A stretch of DNA of 64,000 bases from Anaeramoeba flamelloides (GCA_027625915.1 JANTQA010000076.1:992001-1056000), one strand, 5' to 3'. Positions 10,995-23,894 are shown, counted from the first letter of the stretch. Notes: generated by a model not told the origin, from the letters alone. Numbers and translations: made by a program.

Positions 10995-12221
10995 ATGAAT
11001 ACAAGAACAAAAAAATCAAGAACAAAGACAAAAAACCAAGAAAGGTTAGAGTTATTACTCAAGAATTATCCAAAATCAACAACTGGTCTTAATTTAATGA
11101 CGTTGAAATTAATCAATACACCCAAGAAAGTCTTGATTTCTAAAAAGGCAATTGATAACAGTGTTGAACCTAAACTTACCTTACAAGACTTGATCCTCTT
11201 CATGATCAAAAAATTCAACTTGTTTTTTGATTCTGAAACCCAAGAAACGGACGACAAATTTTATGTGTTTCACTTTTACAAGGCGCAAAAAATTGATCAC
11301 TTATTAGCAAAATCAGAAACGAACGAATTTTCACAAAAAATCCCACTCATCACAAAATCGCTCTTGTTTCTTTTACAGAACTCATCAGATTTAATCCAAG
11401 GGCTCGAAGCCAAACACCTTGAGTTTGGCTACAGTGTACCTAGACAGGTTTCCATTGAAAAGGATTCACTCCGGAGATTATGTAAAGATCAAAATTATAA
11501 AGATCCCAAAAACCAAGTCAAAAAAATCTTTCGGGCACTGGCTTTTTTTTTCCAAGCAAGATACAATTTAGTCAACAAAACAAACAAAAATAGAATTTAT
11601 TTAATTTTTGGCAGGAATTATGTTGAAAACTCTGGGGACGACAATTCAACAAAATGGGGTTTTTTGGATTTAGATTTGGATCAAAATAAAAATTTCAAAT
11701 CAAAAAATGCGACTAACAATCACAATTATAACCATTTGAACTCAAGATCTTCATTCACTTCTAATTCCGATTTCATAAAGAATAACTCGAAAGAAAATAT
11801 TGATCCAAATCATCCCAATGAGAGAAAAAGAATGATAAGTCCAAACCAAAAAAATCAAAGCACAAACCCGAAGAGGAGCAAAGCCAAAAAAAGAGATAAA
11901 AAGAGAAACACCAAAACAAAACAAATCATTGTCACAAAACAAAGAGAAACGAGACAAACACTAATCCAACCAGAAATGATGTATCATTCAACATCCCCGA
12001 TTCCAAATAATGGCTGCCTTTTGGCAAACAATTCTTCAACAATTCATTCTTCGTCATCACAGCCAACATTGCCTTCTTGCTCTTCTTCATTGAGATCATC
12101 AAGACCAAAATTATCAATCGCCTCCAATGACTATGAAGAAACCCTTAAATTAAAGTCAGAATCGGAACTTGAAGGAGAATTGGTTTCATTATTACTATCA
12201 CTCAGCGAAAGAAAATTTTAA
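10995..12221 (+). CDS. Unrecognised basic, probably nuclear protein (408 aa)
   Basis: Single open exon from ATG (context ACAAATG) to TAA, 408 residues. The first 25 residues are Lys/Arg-rich. Residues about 30-215 look globular, with predicted helices such as LTLQDLILFMIKKFNLFF and VKKIFRALAFFFQARYNLV and a strand-like RIYLIFG. From about residue 225 the chain is Asn/Ser-rich and disordered, with a strong bipartite-type nuclear localisation signal around KRSKAKKRDKKRNTKTK, then a Ser-rich tail. No known domain, catalytic motif or zinc ligand pattern was found. GC content and codon use are clearly above the spacer, and the opposite-strand frames inside it are shadows. A DNA- or RNA-associated role is only a guess from the basic content. 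No intron signal is needed. Confidence 0.75.
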   Translation: MNTRTKKSRTKTKNQERLELLLKNYPKSTTGLNLMTLKLINTPKKVLISKKAIDNSVEPKLTLQDLILFMIKKFNLFFDSETQETDDKFYVFHFYKAQKIDHLLAKSETNEFSQKIPLITKSLLFLLQNSSDLIQGLEAKHLEFGYSVPRQVSIEKDSLRRLCKDQNYKDPKNQVKKIFRALAFFFQARYNLVNKTNKNRIYLIFGRNYVENSGDDNSTKWGFLDLDLDQNKNFKSKNATNNHNYNHLNSRSSFTSNSDFIKNNSKENIDPNHPNERKRMISPNQKNQSTNPKRSKAKKRDKKRNTKTKQIIVTKQRETRQTLIQPEMMYHSTSPIPNNGCLLANNSSTIHSSSSQPTLPSCSSSLRSSRPKLSIASNDYEETLKLKSESELEGELVSLLLSLSERKF

Positions 12222-13235
12222 TTTTAATCAAAATTGTCATTTTTGAGTTGTTGATTTAGAGAGTAATTATTTTTTCAGTAAAAAGTCGTTCTTTTTTTTT
12301 TTTCTTGACTTTTTATATTTTTTTTTAGCATTTTTTGAATATCTTTTAGAATATAGATTTCCCCCCTTTAGAACTATTTTTGATTTGATTTTATAAATGT
12401 AATTTTTATTTCTGATCATCGAAATTAAATTTATAAAATAACCATTCTCTTTATTTTTATAAATAAATCTACTGTATATTTTTTATAGTTTTATATAAAT
12501 ATATTTATTATTATTTTACGTTTTACTTTTATTGGATATTTTAACCGAAATTCTAACGGGTTAACTTTGATGGTAAAAATATGAAAATTTGAAAGTAATT
12601 TTTTGTGAATTGATTTGAACTAGAGAGACATTATTCATGGTTCATACTATTTTTTTTTTGAACTTTATCCCCTCAAAATTGTTTGGGTAAACTTTTTTTT
12701 GATTTGTTTTTTTCTTTTCGAAAAAATAATATTTAGAAACTTTTCGGGCTTGTTAGAGAAATTTTTTCCAATGAAAATATAAAAAAATGAAAAATTTATA
12801 AATAAATTTTGCTTTATATACTTGATAAGTTTCTTTTTGCTAGAAGATCTATTTTTTGTAATTATTTTTATTAAAGACACTAAAAGAATTTATTTTTCTC
12901 AAAAATTGTATAAAATTTTACAAATTTTCACCAAAAAATCACTTGAAATAAAATTATTCAAAAGTTTTTTTTTTTAATTTTTTATTGGGTGAGGCGATTC
13001 AACTTCATCATTCTAATTTTATCTCTAACACAAACGTGGGGTTTTTAGGCATTTGAAATACTGGTTATATTACATCCAAGATTATAATGTATCTGATATA
13101 TCTTCTTAAAAAGAAGTAAATATTTTTTTCGTTTTAAACAAATGACATTTGAAAGATACAGTAAATGAAAAATAAGAAATAAAAGAGATTAAAAAAATAA
13201 ATACAAAAAGACAAAAATAATTTTTATTTATTTTT
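12222..13235. other. AT-rich spacer
   Basis: 3' flank of the 10995 gene with T-rich runs. No gene, RNA or repeat family was recognised. Confidence 0.5.
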
Positions 13236-13320
13236 TAATTTGCACCCCGGGGGTTGAACCGACCATGTGCTAGAGTCTTTTACGTTAATTATGTCAAAAT
13301 ATTCTCATTGTTGGAAATAG
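13236..13320 (-). other. Possible degenerate tRNA-like or SINE-like 3' half
   Basis: On the minus strand, GGTCGGTTCAACCCCCGGGG resembles a T-arm/box B (GGTTCRANYCC) and is preceded by GACTCTAGCAC, like an anticodon-arm remnant. It stands out as GC-rich in this background. The T-stem and acceptor stem do not pair properly and no good 5' half was found. It is not an intact tRNA; it may be a tRNA-derived fragment or chance. Confidence 0.25.
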
Positions 13321-16300
13321 AACACCATTTAGGTAATACTACACAACATAAATATCCAACCACCTCAAAAGCATTAATGAGGTATTGGTTAGAAGTTAAT
13401 ACCATTACAAGGCAAGTATATCTAAAAAAAAGATAAATTACAGCCAGTGTTTCTCTTCTTCAATATTCTTCCAACCTAATTTGAACAACAATGTGAACAA
13501 CCCCCCTTTTGTAATTGCAACTTTTGGTGATTTTTTTTTTATTTAATATGATTCTTATAAAGTTTTTTCTCCGATCTCTTCTTTTCAAATATTTTTCCCA
13601 TTGAATGTTTTCAATTTTTAACATTTTTGAATTTTTAGATAAATTGTTTAATTATTGAAAATTTTCATTTTTTTGATAAAATTAATTTACATTATCGGTA
13701 TTATATGTTAAAATTGGTTCTAGTTTTTCATTTAAGAAAGTATGATGATGTTAATTTATATATTGGTATTTATATTCTATTTATAATCCTGTGAGATATC
13801 TATTGTTTTGGAGATTCCTCGATTAATTTGAAAATATATAACCAATATAATAATCGAGGGAAGATGATTACATTAAAATGCGAATTCTTGGCGAGTTTAA
13901 TAATCTTTCATTTTTATATACTCTTTAAATATCTGGAATAAAAATTTCATAAATTATTTTATTGAACAAAAAAAAAAAATTGTGATTTATATAAAAAAAT
14001 ATATACTAATAAATAATATTATCTAGAAAGGGGGTTTTGAACAAAAATAAATATACAAATTACAGTAATTTTGTTTTAATTGTGACTAGGTAATGACTAA
14101 AGGTGAATAGTTATTAGAGAGAAAAAATCAACATAATAATTAAAATCAAATAATTTGTCATATATCTTAATAAAAGTGAAAATCTTTCAAAAAATATGTA
14201 TAATTTCATATCTATAAATATCTTTTAGGGGGGGGGGGGGGTAATGGGTCACAATGATAAAACGCCAACCCTATTTATAATGGTGTTGGTTTAACTTTCT
14301 GATAAGGATATTTTATACATTTTAAGTTCTGTTTTGATAAGTAAATAATCTGAGTAAGAAATCAAAACCTTTTGGTATATTGTAACTAATTAATGTTACC
14401 TTTCTTTTTTATTTATTTAAGTGAACCAATTTTTTTTTATTTTTATATCTATGCCGTTTTTTTTAATGAATCCAAAGGGTGTGTGTTCTATGTATTTCTT
14501 TGATTTTCAAATTCTTTTTTTGATAATTTTCAAATAAATTCTTTTAATTTCTTGTGGGTTGTTGGAGAAAATGCATTATTTTACTCCTTCATGTAATTTT
14601 TTGTATCTTAATAACAAATAACTACCAAAAAGATATTTTAAATGTTTTTCCTTGGTGTTTTTATCGAGTTTTAGAAGATATATTATTGTATTTGTAGGTA
14701 TTTTGAGTAATTTTCTTGATATTTTTTATTTTCTTATTTTACAGATATTTATATATATATAATTTTTTTCAATTTTTTTTTACAAATTTTATTGTTTATT
14801 CTTTTAATTTATTCTTCATATTTTTAGTTTTATTTTATAATGTCTTGATTTTGAAAGAAAATTTTTTATTTTCATATTTTTTTCAAATATTAATATTCCA
14901 ATCCAAATTTTATCCAAATAAAACTAATTAAAGTTTAGATGATAAAAAAATGTATATTTGATAGAATTTTAACAAAAGTTTAACCATTAAATTCGGATCT
15001 ATTTAGCAAAAATTAATTTATTCTGCAAAAATTTCTAAAAGGTATTTTCCCATTTTTAAAAATATGAAAAAAAAAATACAAAAAATTTCGAATATTAAAA
15101 ATGTTTTTGAATCAATTGTTATTTCTCATTAAGAAGAATCCTTATAAAAATTTAAAAAATTTTTACAAGAAATGATTCAATTATGAATTTTTAGGGTAAA
15201 AATAACTAATTCCTAAATATCTTTAAAAAAATTGCATTTATGTAAAATCGAATTTTATCTTTGAACAAAAATAAAATTATTTAGGAAAATTAGAAAATGT
15301 TTGAAAATTTTGATAATTAAAACTTTCCTAAAATTAAAATAATATTGATAGATTTCAATCATGGCAAATAAAATAATTGTTTTGTTTATCCAAATAAATT
15401 ATCTTAAATAAGATTAAAAATATTCTGATTGATCTTTATTTTAATAAGTGCCATCTATAGAATAGTGATGCAAATAAACATAAACATGGTAAAAAATCTT
15501 GGCAATGTAGAAAAATTAATTAATTTACAGGTTTCTTTTACAAAAAAAATGGAAAAAAAAATTTGATCTCCATGAAAAAAATTTCTTTTCTAGGTTTCTT
15601 TGTATATCAGATTGTTTTGACACTTTACATAGAAAAAATTAGTAAAATACAGAATATTTCCAATAAAATATTTTAATATTTTATCCTATGGACATGATTG
15701 AATAATCATTAAATTATTTAAATAAAACGAAATTTAATAAATCATATAAAGCAATCACAGATTTTTTTTTGAAGAACTTGGATGACTAAATTTTTTTCAT
15801 TTATTTTTCTTTTTAATGTGGTATAACTAACTCATGTTTTTAACTTTAGCCTTATACGGAAATTTAACTCCTGATCAAAATATTGGCTTAGGGTAGAGAG
15901 AAAAAAAACATATTTATATATTGACAATAACAGATAATCAAGAAAGAGTTTTCTTTAAATAAATTTTAAAAAAGAATTATGAAGATTATAAAAAGATTAA
16001 AATGCCATTTTTTGACAAAAAAATGAGAAATATTTCATTTTTTGAATTTTTATAAAAAAATCATTTGATCTTCAGAAATTTTGTAAATATGATAAAACAA
16101 TTTGTACAAAAATTATCTTTTTTTGAACTTTTTATCTGAATTCAAGATCTAAAATCTAAATTCAATTTAAATATGAACCTAGAATCTATAAGTATCAATC
16201 TATCTTCCCAAACCCAAGTCTGAAAAAAAAAAAAACCGATTAGGAAATTTATAAAATGGGTTAAAGGTTGTCTACATTGGTTATTTGAACCACTGTATTT

Positions 16301-16978
16301 TCAAATAAGACTCAATTTCCAATGTATTTAAACAAACTCTCAACAATTACTAAAAATGAGATTTCTTCGAATAAAAATGTTTTTGCAAATTTTTCTTTTT
16401 ATTTTTCAGATCCTAAAATTAATACAAAAAAGATCAAATCTTTTTACTGGTAATTAGGTCAAAAAAATGAATTTCATTTTAAAACAAGAATTAATTTCTC
16501 TAAATACTATAAATGGAATGGCTTATCGTGTTTTATCAAATCTTTATGAAAATGAATTCTCTATGAAGTTTCTAAAAAAATCGAAATCAGAGCACAATAA
16601 TTCCTTCGTGAAGATCCTCATAAATTATTTGTTTCTATTCCCAGTTCAATTTATTGAACAATAAACAAACACTTGGTTCTGGTGAGTGTCATGGGTTGAC
16701 ATTTTGAAAAGGTTTTACTAATTTGTTGAATTTAATTGACAAACAATCTTCAAGATAATTGATGAAGTTTTTTCTGTAAAATGAAAACGTGAATACGTAA
16801 TTTTGATCATTTAAATTTAAAGAAAAAAGAAAACAGCTAACCATCTACTCGTGTTCTACTGCTTGAACCAAAACATGTTTCTGTATTTTGAAGAAATATC
16901 AAATTCTTTCATTTTTTTATCTTTTTGTTAAAAGTCTAAATTCTATTTTTTTTTTTTGAACAGTTACCAAAACAAAAG
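13321..16978. other. AT-rich spacer between the 10995 gene and the Pol5 gene
   Basis: Holds a run of 14 G at 14228-14241, which is striking in this background. Block 15195-15240 (AACTAATTCCTAAATATCTT) recurs near 31367 and, inverted, near 26680. A 65-codon ATG frame at 16467-16664 (MNFILKQELISLN...) is mildly protein-like but unsupported. The 16900-16975 stretch ends TTTTTTTTTGAACAG before the Pol5 start and could be the end of a 5' UTR intron. Confidence 0.45.
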
Positions 16979-19900
16979 ATGTTCACATCAGTTTTCTCAA
17001 AATTAACTTCAAATGCTGAAAAAGTACGAAAAAAATCAACACTCCAACTCTTTGAATTATTAAAAGAACCAGAAACAATTAAAGTACCACTATCCAAAGA
17101 TCCTTTTGAATATTCCTTATTAAGATTAGTTAGAGGAGTAGGATCAACTCAAAATTCAGCTTGTCAAGGATTTTCTTTAGCACTCACCGAAGTAATTATT
17201 TCTACCAAAAAAAATTGATTTTTTTTTGCTTTTTTTTTCTCTTTTGATTTTAAAAATAAAAATATTACGTGATTTTTTTTTTTTTTTATTAAAATTTTTT
17301 TTTTTTTTTCCACCATAAACTAATGCTAATAACCAACAACTCACAATATTCATAAAATACGAACTTACCAACTAACAAAACAAAAATTACAACACACTAA
17401 ATTAGTTTTTAATACGATACCCAAAAATTACTACCCAGGAGGTCTTAAAAAAAATTGCCACCGAACACAGAGAAAGTAAATCAATGAAATCACGTGAAAG
17501 CTTTCAAAATTTATTAGGGCGTGTATTTGGGTATATGTGCTTACTTCGATCTGGGAGATTAAACCTTGGTGAAAGCGAAGAGGTCTTCGAATTGGAATCA
17601 ATCATCAAAGATTTGATAAAAATCTCAAGAAAAAAAAGTTTCCTTTCTCAAATTGCTTGGAGACTAATTACCGATATTGCATTGGAAATTTCAACAATCA
17701 ATTATAACAAATACATCTTAGAGATTTTAAAAGCCGATTTCTTATCAAGGGTTGAAGATTATAATGCTGAAATGATCTACTTTTTATTGAAAATCGAAAC
17801 CTTGGGTTCAAAATCTAAACTTAAAAAATTAAGTACAGAATTAAAGAATAGAAAATTATGGAAACATGGCGAATTCTTAAACAAAAATAATTTAACCAGA
17901 TTCCGTTCAGTTTTAGTAGTAAGTTCTTTTTTGAAATGTTTTTTCTTTTCTAATTCTTATTCTTTTTGTTTTTGTTTTACTATTCCATAAATTTCTCTCT
18001 TAGAATTGAACCTTTGAATTCTTTTCTTTTTGAAAGCAACTTTTAATTTGCCAGTTTTTGATTTCAATTCAGATTCAAAATTAGATTATACCTTTTCCTT
18101 GAATTTAAAAACAACATTAGTATTTAAAGATCAGCAATAATTGAATAATTTTCTTTTATCTCGATCATATTTCATTACAATTTTGACTTTTTTTTTTTTT
18201 TGATTAATCTCATTATTATACCGAATTTGATTACCATTAACAATTCATTTAATATCAAGGTTAGTTCTTTTTAAAAAATGTCACAAACAAGTTTTTGAAA
18301 CAGATCAAAAAAAAAAATAATAGTTTGATTAGAGTTTGTAAAAACTTTTTTGAAACAACTTTTTTGTTACAACTATTAGAAATAACTGCCCTAATGTAAA
18401 TTAACCTTTTTTTTTTTTTTTAAAAAAAATGTTAATTTACTTTTATATAATAGATTTTAATACATCCAATGCCATTTTTAAGGCACAAACTTTGAACGAA
18501 ATTTAAGACACAAAAAAAAATCTCAAATGTAATAACAGAAATTTGGATTCTAGGAGAATAAATCGAAGCAAAAAAAAAAAAAATTTGTCTATATTTAAAG
18601 AATTTTTTATGCTTAAAATTTTGTTCCAAGTTTGTGCAATAAAAGTGATACTGAATGTATAAAAATAACGGGTAAAGATTTCATATTTTTGAAATTATTT
18701 ATAACAAAATAATTGGCAATTGATTCTGCCTTAATGCGAGATTTGTTTTGTTCATTAAATTTCGTTCAATGTTTGTGACTTAAAAGTGGTCTTGGTTAGA
18801 GGAAAAAATACCAATTTGATTGATTCATTGCTATTAACAAAATATTGGAAAAAAATTGGTTTAAAATGTGATATTTTGGCATTTTTTAAAAAAATATTTT
18901 ATTATTAAATATGATTCAATGTTAATTAAGAAACATTTATTTAGGTAATTATAGCTTGGCACGAAGACAAAATAAAAACACTTTTTGAAAAAACTTGATT
19001 TATTTATTTTTAATTTAAATTTTCTGAAACTCTTCTTACCTCTCAAGATTATTTTTCATAAAAAAAATATAATTGTCGGCTGTTTATCGGATCCAATTGT
19101 ATGTGCAACAATCATATTCTATATTAAAATTTATATTATCCCATTTATTTATTACGGTTTATAAATGATTTTAATACAATTAAACAAGATTTAATTCCTA
19201 TTAATTATTATAAAAAGCTTTAATTTAAATAAAAAATAAAAAAAACAGTTTCTTTTAACAAGAAATTATTATTAATAAAAAAAAATGGAATGATAATGAT
19301 CATAATAATCTGAAAAAAAAATTTTTTTAAATTTTAAAGTTAAAAAATGATATTTTTCCATTTATGCATTTTTTTTTTAATAGTGTAGGATAATATCTTG
19401 AATTTTAAAGAAATTAAAAACAAAATCACTTAACCAAAAAAACAAAATTAGAATCCTTAATTATTTAACAAAAGGCAATTTTGTATAGACCTTTTTCAAA
19501 ATTGATTCGATTAAAATTTACCTGTTTTTTAAATACCTTTTTAAAATTTTCTATATTTAAAATTCAATATAATAATTTTTTACTTTACAAATAATTAACT
19601 TTTGTTGTAAAAAATTAGAAAGATTGTCACAGATATCCTAAATTAAAAAAAGAAAAAACTATGAAAAATTTATGATTTCAATTAATGAACATATTATAGA
19701 CCATTTTTTTACAATTAATAAATCTCTAGATCTTATTACAATAATTCAAAGTAATGAGGAAAAAAAAATATTTTCAAATTTTAAAAAATAATTTTATTTC
19801 AGCTAAATTATCTAATTTTATTATTAAATTATTCCTTTATTAAATATTTATATATTAACTAATACCTTAATTATAGAGAACAAATCATTCACATCCTAAT

Positions 19901-21299
19901 ATTCATATTGTTTGGAGAGCAATTTGTCAAAGTATTAAAAAACAATATATGAAAAACGAAAATCCAAAATTATTCCAAGAAAATTTTTCTTTAATTTGGG
20001 ATTTTATATGTGGTAAATATTCTTTTCAATTATTATTCTTTTTTTTTTTGTTTTTTTTTTTGAATGTTTATAATTTAATTAAATTTTTATGTTTTACTTT
20101 TTTTTTTTTTTTTTTTAATTTATAATCAATGGCATTAAATAGAAACCCTTCTTCAAAATTCAAATGAAAATATATATTTATGTTTTGAATTAGCAAAATA
20201 CTTTTTAAAAGAATTTGGATCAAGTTGTGTTGTGCCACTCTTAAATGATAAATTTCTTGGTACCTTTGTAGATTTATTTATAAATAAACATTCTGTATTA
20301 GACAAAGTTGGACAATCCTTTTTCAATGCCCTTTTAGCCTTTTTTAAAAATCAACCAAAGCAATCCTTTGAAGTCTTAAAAGCGATTTATAACCAACCCG
20401 AAGGATTTGAATTTTTAAAAAGACACGCAAAAAAATTATCAAATGTATTATTTTCAAATTTGGATTCAAAAAATGTAATTCTTTGTTTTGATTGGATACA
20501 GGATCTTTTTATTAATACTAAAAAAGAAATTAAAAGAAGAAGATCATTGAAAAAATTACAAAAGGAAAAGGAAAAGGAAAAGGAAAAGGAAAAAGAAAAA
20601 AGGCAATTTCCAAACAAAAAAGGAAATGAAATGAAAATTGAAGATGAAGAAGAAAAGATACAATTAGGAATTAATGAATTAAGAATGTGGATTGCTTCTC
20701 GTATTAAATTTTTAACCAAGATATCGAAAGGAACCCCACAAACCGAAACAAAATCTGAAGATTTCCTTTTAAAAGTAATCAAATTTACAGCTTTACATAG
20801 TATGGTGGATTATAGAAAAAATAATATTGAAAAGAAAATTGAAAATTTTAAAATGGTTCAAGGTTCTCAAATAGATGAAGAAACAAGAGATTCAATGAGA
20901 AAAACCTTTCTACATTTGGTTTTACATACAAATTACTGGAAACCAAATTTCACAGAAAAAGAATTAAAGAAAAAAAAAAACCTTTCAATTCAAGGTATGA
21001 TGAAAAGTGGTAAATTATGGATCAGCGTGATCTTAAATTTTGTAAAAATTATGGCTAAACAAAAGTCCGTTTTTTATAAACTATCAAAAAGGGGTAACGA
21101 AATTCAAAATAACACTGAAATTACATTAACAAAATTAGATGAATTATTTAAGAATTCAAAAATTTACAAAAAAACATATTATCGTAAGTATTTTATTTTT
21201 ATTTTGAATATATATATATATATTGAAAAATAACTATGTTTTTTTTTTTTTATTTTTTTGATTTTATCGAACTAATTCTTATTATTGTTTGATCTTTTC

Positions 21300-21332
<33 letters not shown>

Positions 21333-23073
21333 TTAATATTAAATAATTATTATTATTATAGATGAATTATTGGTATACCAAATTTTATTAATAAATTGTT
21401 ATCTTCAACAAATATTTAACGAATTTGTTTTTAATAAAATTTTATCCAAATTAAATGAAGACTTTGACGCGATTCAAACTATGATCAAAAAGAAAAAAAA
21501 TGATGAAATTTTAAATTTTACGATTTCAATTTTAATTCAACTAATTGCAACAAATTCTCCATCTATTAGATCACTCATATCTCAACTTTTCCTTTTTTTA
21601 ATACCTAAAATGAAAAAAGATAATATTGGACCAATATTAGCAACAATTACGTTAAATGATGATCAAATTCTAGAAGATTATCTTAATGATTCGGGTGAAG
21701 ATATGGATTTATTAATGTCAAATTTTGATGAAGATTCTGAAATGGAGAATGAGAATGAGAATGAAAATGATAAAGAATCAGGTTCAGGTTCAGGTTCAGG
21801 TTCAGATTCAGATTCAGATTCTGATAATGAAGAAAAAGATGAGAAACAAATAAAAAAAGAAGAAAATGTCGATGATGATGAGGAGGATGGTGATGATGAA
21901 CAAATGTTAAAAATGGATGGATTGCTCGCACAAATGGCAAAAACATTAAGTAATAAAATTGGTTCAAACTCTGGGAAATTGAATGCAGAAGCGCAATCTT
22001 TTAGATTAAAAGTATTTGCACTTGTTGAAGATTTTTTCAGAATCAAAAAGGGAATAGAACCAATTAGATGCTTACCCTTAATTCTAAATTGCTATGAAGA
22101 ATTGGAAATTTATAGATTTAAAACCAAAAAACCTGTATTTCCAATTTTCCAAGAGATAAAAAAATTTGTTTCGACACTCTTCACAAGAAGAAATCTTTAT
22201 GAAGCCGAAACAATTGAAGAATTTGAAGAACTACTGGAGATTTTTTCGGAAATAGTTCCATTTATTTTTAATTATAAATTAAATGAAAGGATGGGTACCC
22301 AGGGCATATTATTTATGTTAAAAGAAATCTTTAGATCCCAAAAAAAATTCGAAACAATCAATGAACAATACAAAATGGAAAATTTAATTCCAACCTTATC
22401 AAAAAAATTATTTGTAATTGAAGAGGTATTCCAGAAAATCAGATTATTACCTAAATTTTCAAAGAGAATGCATTTTTTTATCGAATTGGCTAATAGATAT
22501 CCTTTAGTTTATATTGAATTGATACCAACAATGGTCAAAATCTCAGATGTCGTATCACAAGAAAAAGTCCGTGAAAATAAATCCAGAAATTTAATTATGA
22601 AAAAGATTGTAGATTCCTTGTTCGTCGTCCTCAGAGGAAAGAAAAAATTAAATCTCAAATCCCAAGAAAATCAATTAATAGAGTTTTTAAATGGCTCTTT
22701 GCTCAAAAGGATACAACTCCTTCAGAAAGTTTCTCCAAAAAAATTAAAATTATATATAAAATGCGCTTTAGATCTTGCCAAATTTTTAAAATCCAAATTA
22801 AACACTGAAAATTTCGAAGACAAAATTCACAAAGTTGAATATAAGAAATCCTTAAGCCAAATAGTAAATAAAAAATCTGGCAATCTCGCAGTCAAATCAT
22901 TCTCCAGAGATATATTGAAAATTTTAAATTCTTCAAATTCCAAGACATCCGAAGAAACACAAAAGATTAATGATCCAGAACAAAAAAGTAAAAAAAGAAG
23001 AACCAATAAACAAAAACAAAATAAGAATCAAAACAAGAATAAGAACAAAAAAAAAAATAAGAAAAGGAAATAA
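16979..23073 (+). CDS. Pol5/MYBBP1A-family nucleolar protein, five exons
   Basis: Homologue of yeast Pol5 and animal Myb-binding protein 1A, nucleolar HEAT-like proteins tied to rRNA synthesis and ribosome assembly (known for the family; despite the 'DNA polymerase phi' label they are not polymerases). Exons: 16979-17191, 17439-17918, 19877-20012, 20143-21183, 21362-23073. Phases agree (0, 0, 1, 1) and the total is 3582 nt, or 1193 residues, in the family range (about 1000-1330). Diagnostic text: YSLLRLVRGVG...GFSLALTE in exon 1, SHPNIHIVWRAI in exon 3, helical repeats throughout, an acidic SGSGSDSDSD/EEDGDDE segment in exon 5 and a Lys/Asn-rich nucleolar-type tail. The start ATG gives the expected short N-terminus before the conserved repeats. 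Intron 2 is 1958 nt and carries a MITE; the others are 130-247 nt. Confidence 0.9.
17192..17438 (+). other. Pol5 intron 1 with tandem CAG/GAG acceptor
   Basis: Donor GTAATT at 17192. The acceptor region reads CCCAGGAG then GTC, so cutting after CAG (17438) or after GAG (17441) both keep the frame and differ by one Glu at the LTE(E)VL junction. Family alignment (LTEVL-like) would favour the GAG site, while splice consensus favours CAG. Confidence 0.55.
18463..18657. mobile_element. Family A MITE, copy 2, within Pol5 intron
   Basis: Flanked by TA on both sides (18461-18462 and 18658-18659). The ends are diverged (CATCCAATGCCA... and ...GTGATACTGAATG), but TTTTTAAGGCACAAACTTTGAACG and the internal AAATTTAAGACACA and CAAATGTAA phrases match the family. 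More decayed than copies 3 and 5. Confidence 0.75.
18720..18800. mobile_element. Family A MITE fragment
   Basis: The text TTAAATTTCGTTCAATGTTTGTGACTTAAAAGTGG, read in parts, matches the right arm of family A. No left arm is present within the expected distance, so this is a truncated copy. Confidence 0.55.
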
Positions 23074-23689
23074 TGAGATTTTTTACTAATCATACTAACA
23101 AAAAAAATATATACTATAAATAAAATAGATTTTTAAATGATTTTTTTTTTTTTTTATAGTTTTTTTTTAATAGACTCATTGTATCATTTCGATTTCATGA
23201 TTGGCATTTTTTTTAATAAATATTAATGAGATTAATTTTGAGAATTATTTTTCTCTTGTGACAATAGATCGGTTATTAAAATTTTAGAATTTTTGTTGTT
23301 AATTTGGGGAATGTGAAAAAAAATTGTTTTATGATTAATTCAAAGTCAAATTTTTTTTTCTTCAGTTTTGGCTGTTTAGTTTAGTTTTTGAATATTGTAT
23401 TTTTCTTTTGAAGATAAATTAATTTTGGAAAGAAAATATAAATTCCTAAAAAAATCATCATTAGTTTTTCGTTAATTATGAATTTTATTACTCGGATCTA
23501 TTATTTTCAGATAATAAAAAGCAAAAATAAACAAATTAAAAATAATTGGGTAATCTAAATTTCTTGTACAATTTATCAATAGAAATACATAGCTTGTGAT
23601 ATGAGTTTTGATTGATTTTTTTCATTAATAGAACTCTAAATTCTAAAACTGAAAATTATTCGTTCTTATCTTTTTAAATTTTAAATACT
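23074..23689. other. Spacer downstream of Pol5
   Basis: 3' flank with A/T runs; nothing else recognised. Confidence 0.5.
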
Positions 23690-23893
23690 TAATTTTTTCT
23701 TTTTGTTTTCATTTTCTTTTCCTTTTTTTTTCTTTGATTTCTTTTTTTTTTTTTTGATCCTTTTTTTAGACCTTTTACCTTTTATTCTTTTTTTTTTTAT
23801 CGAACAAGATTAAGTTGAAAAAAAAAGAGATCTTTTAAAATATAAAGAAACATTAAAAATTGAGATTAAGTAATGATTTTTAATATAAACTTA
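23690..23893 (+). repeat. Family C repeat, partial copy
   Basis: The T/C tract followed by GATCCTTTTTTT...GAGATCTTTTAAAATATAAAG and ATTGAGATTAAGTAATG parallels 5040-5210 of copy 1. Only the pyrimidine-rich part and its 3' flank are present, directly abutting a family B element. Confidence 0.5.
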
Positions 23894-23894
23894 A

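Larger units (their letters stand above)
17919..19876 (+). other. Pol5 intron 2 (1958 nt), repeat-bearing
   Basis: Donor GTAAGT at 17919, acceptor TTAATTATAG at 19876, both phase 0. Contains family A MITE copy 2 (18463-18657) and part of another copy (18720-18800). A short protein-like frame, 18047-18136 (NLPVFDFNSDSKLDYTFSLN), has no usable flanking splice sites in phase and is not called an exon. Confidence 0.75.

Noticed and set aside
16467-16664. 65-codon ATG frame upstream of Pol5
   Set aside because: Mildly protein-like, but no homology, no splice link to Pol5 and no other support.
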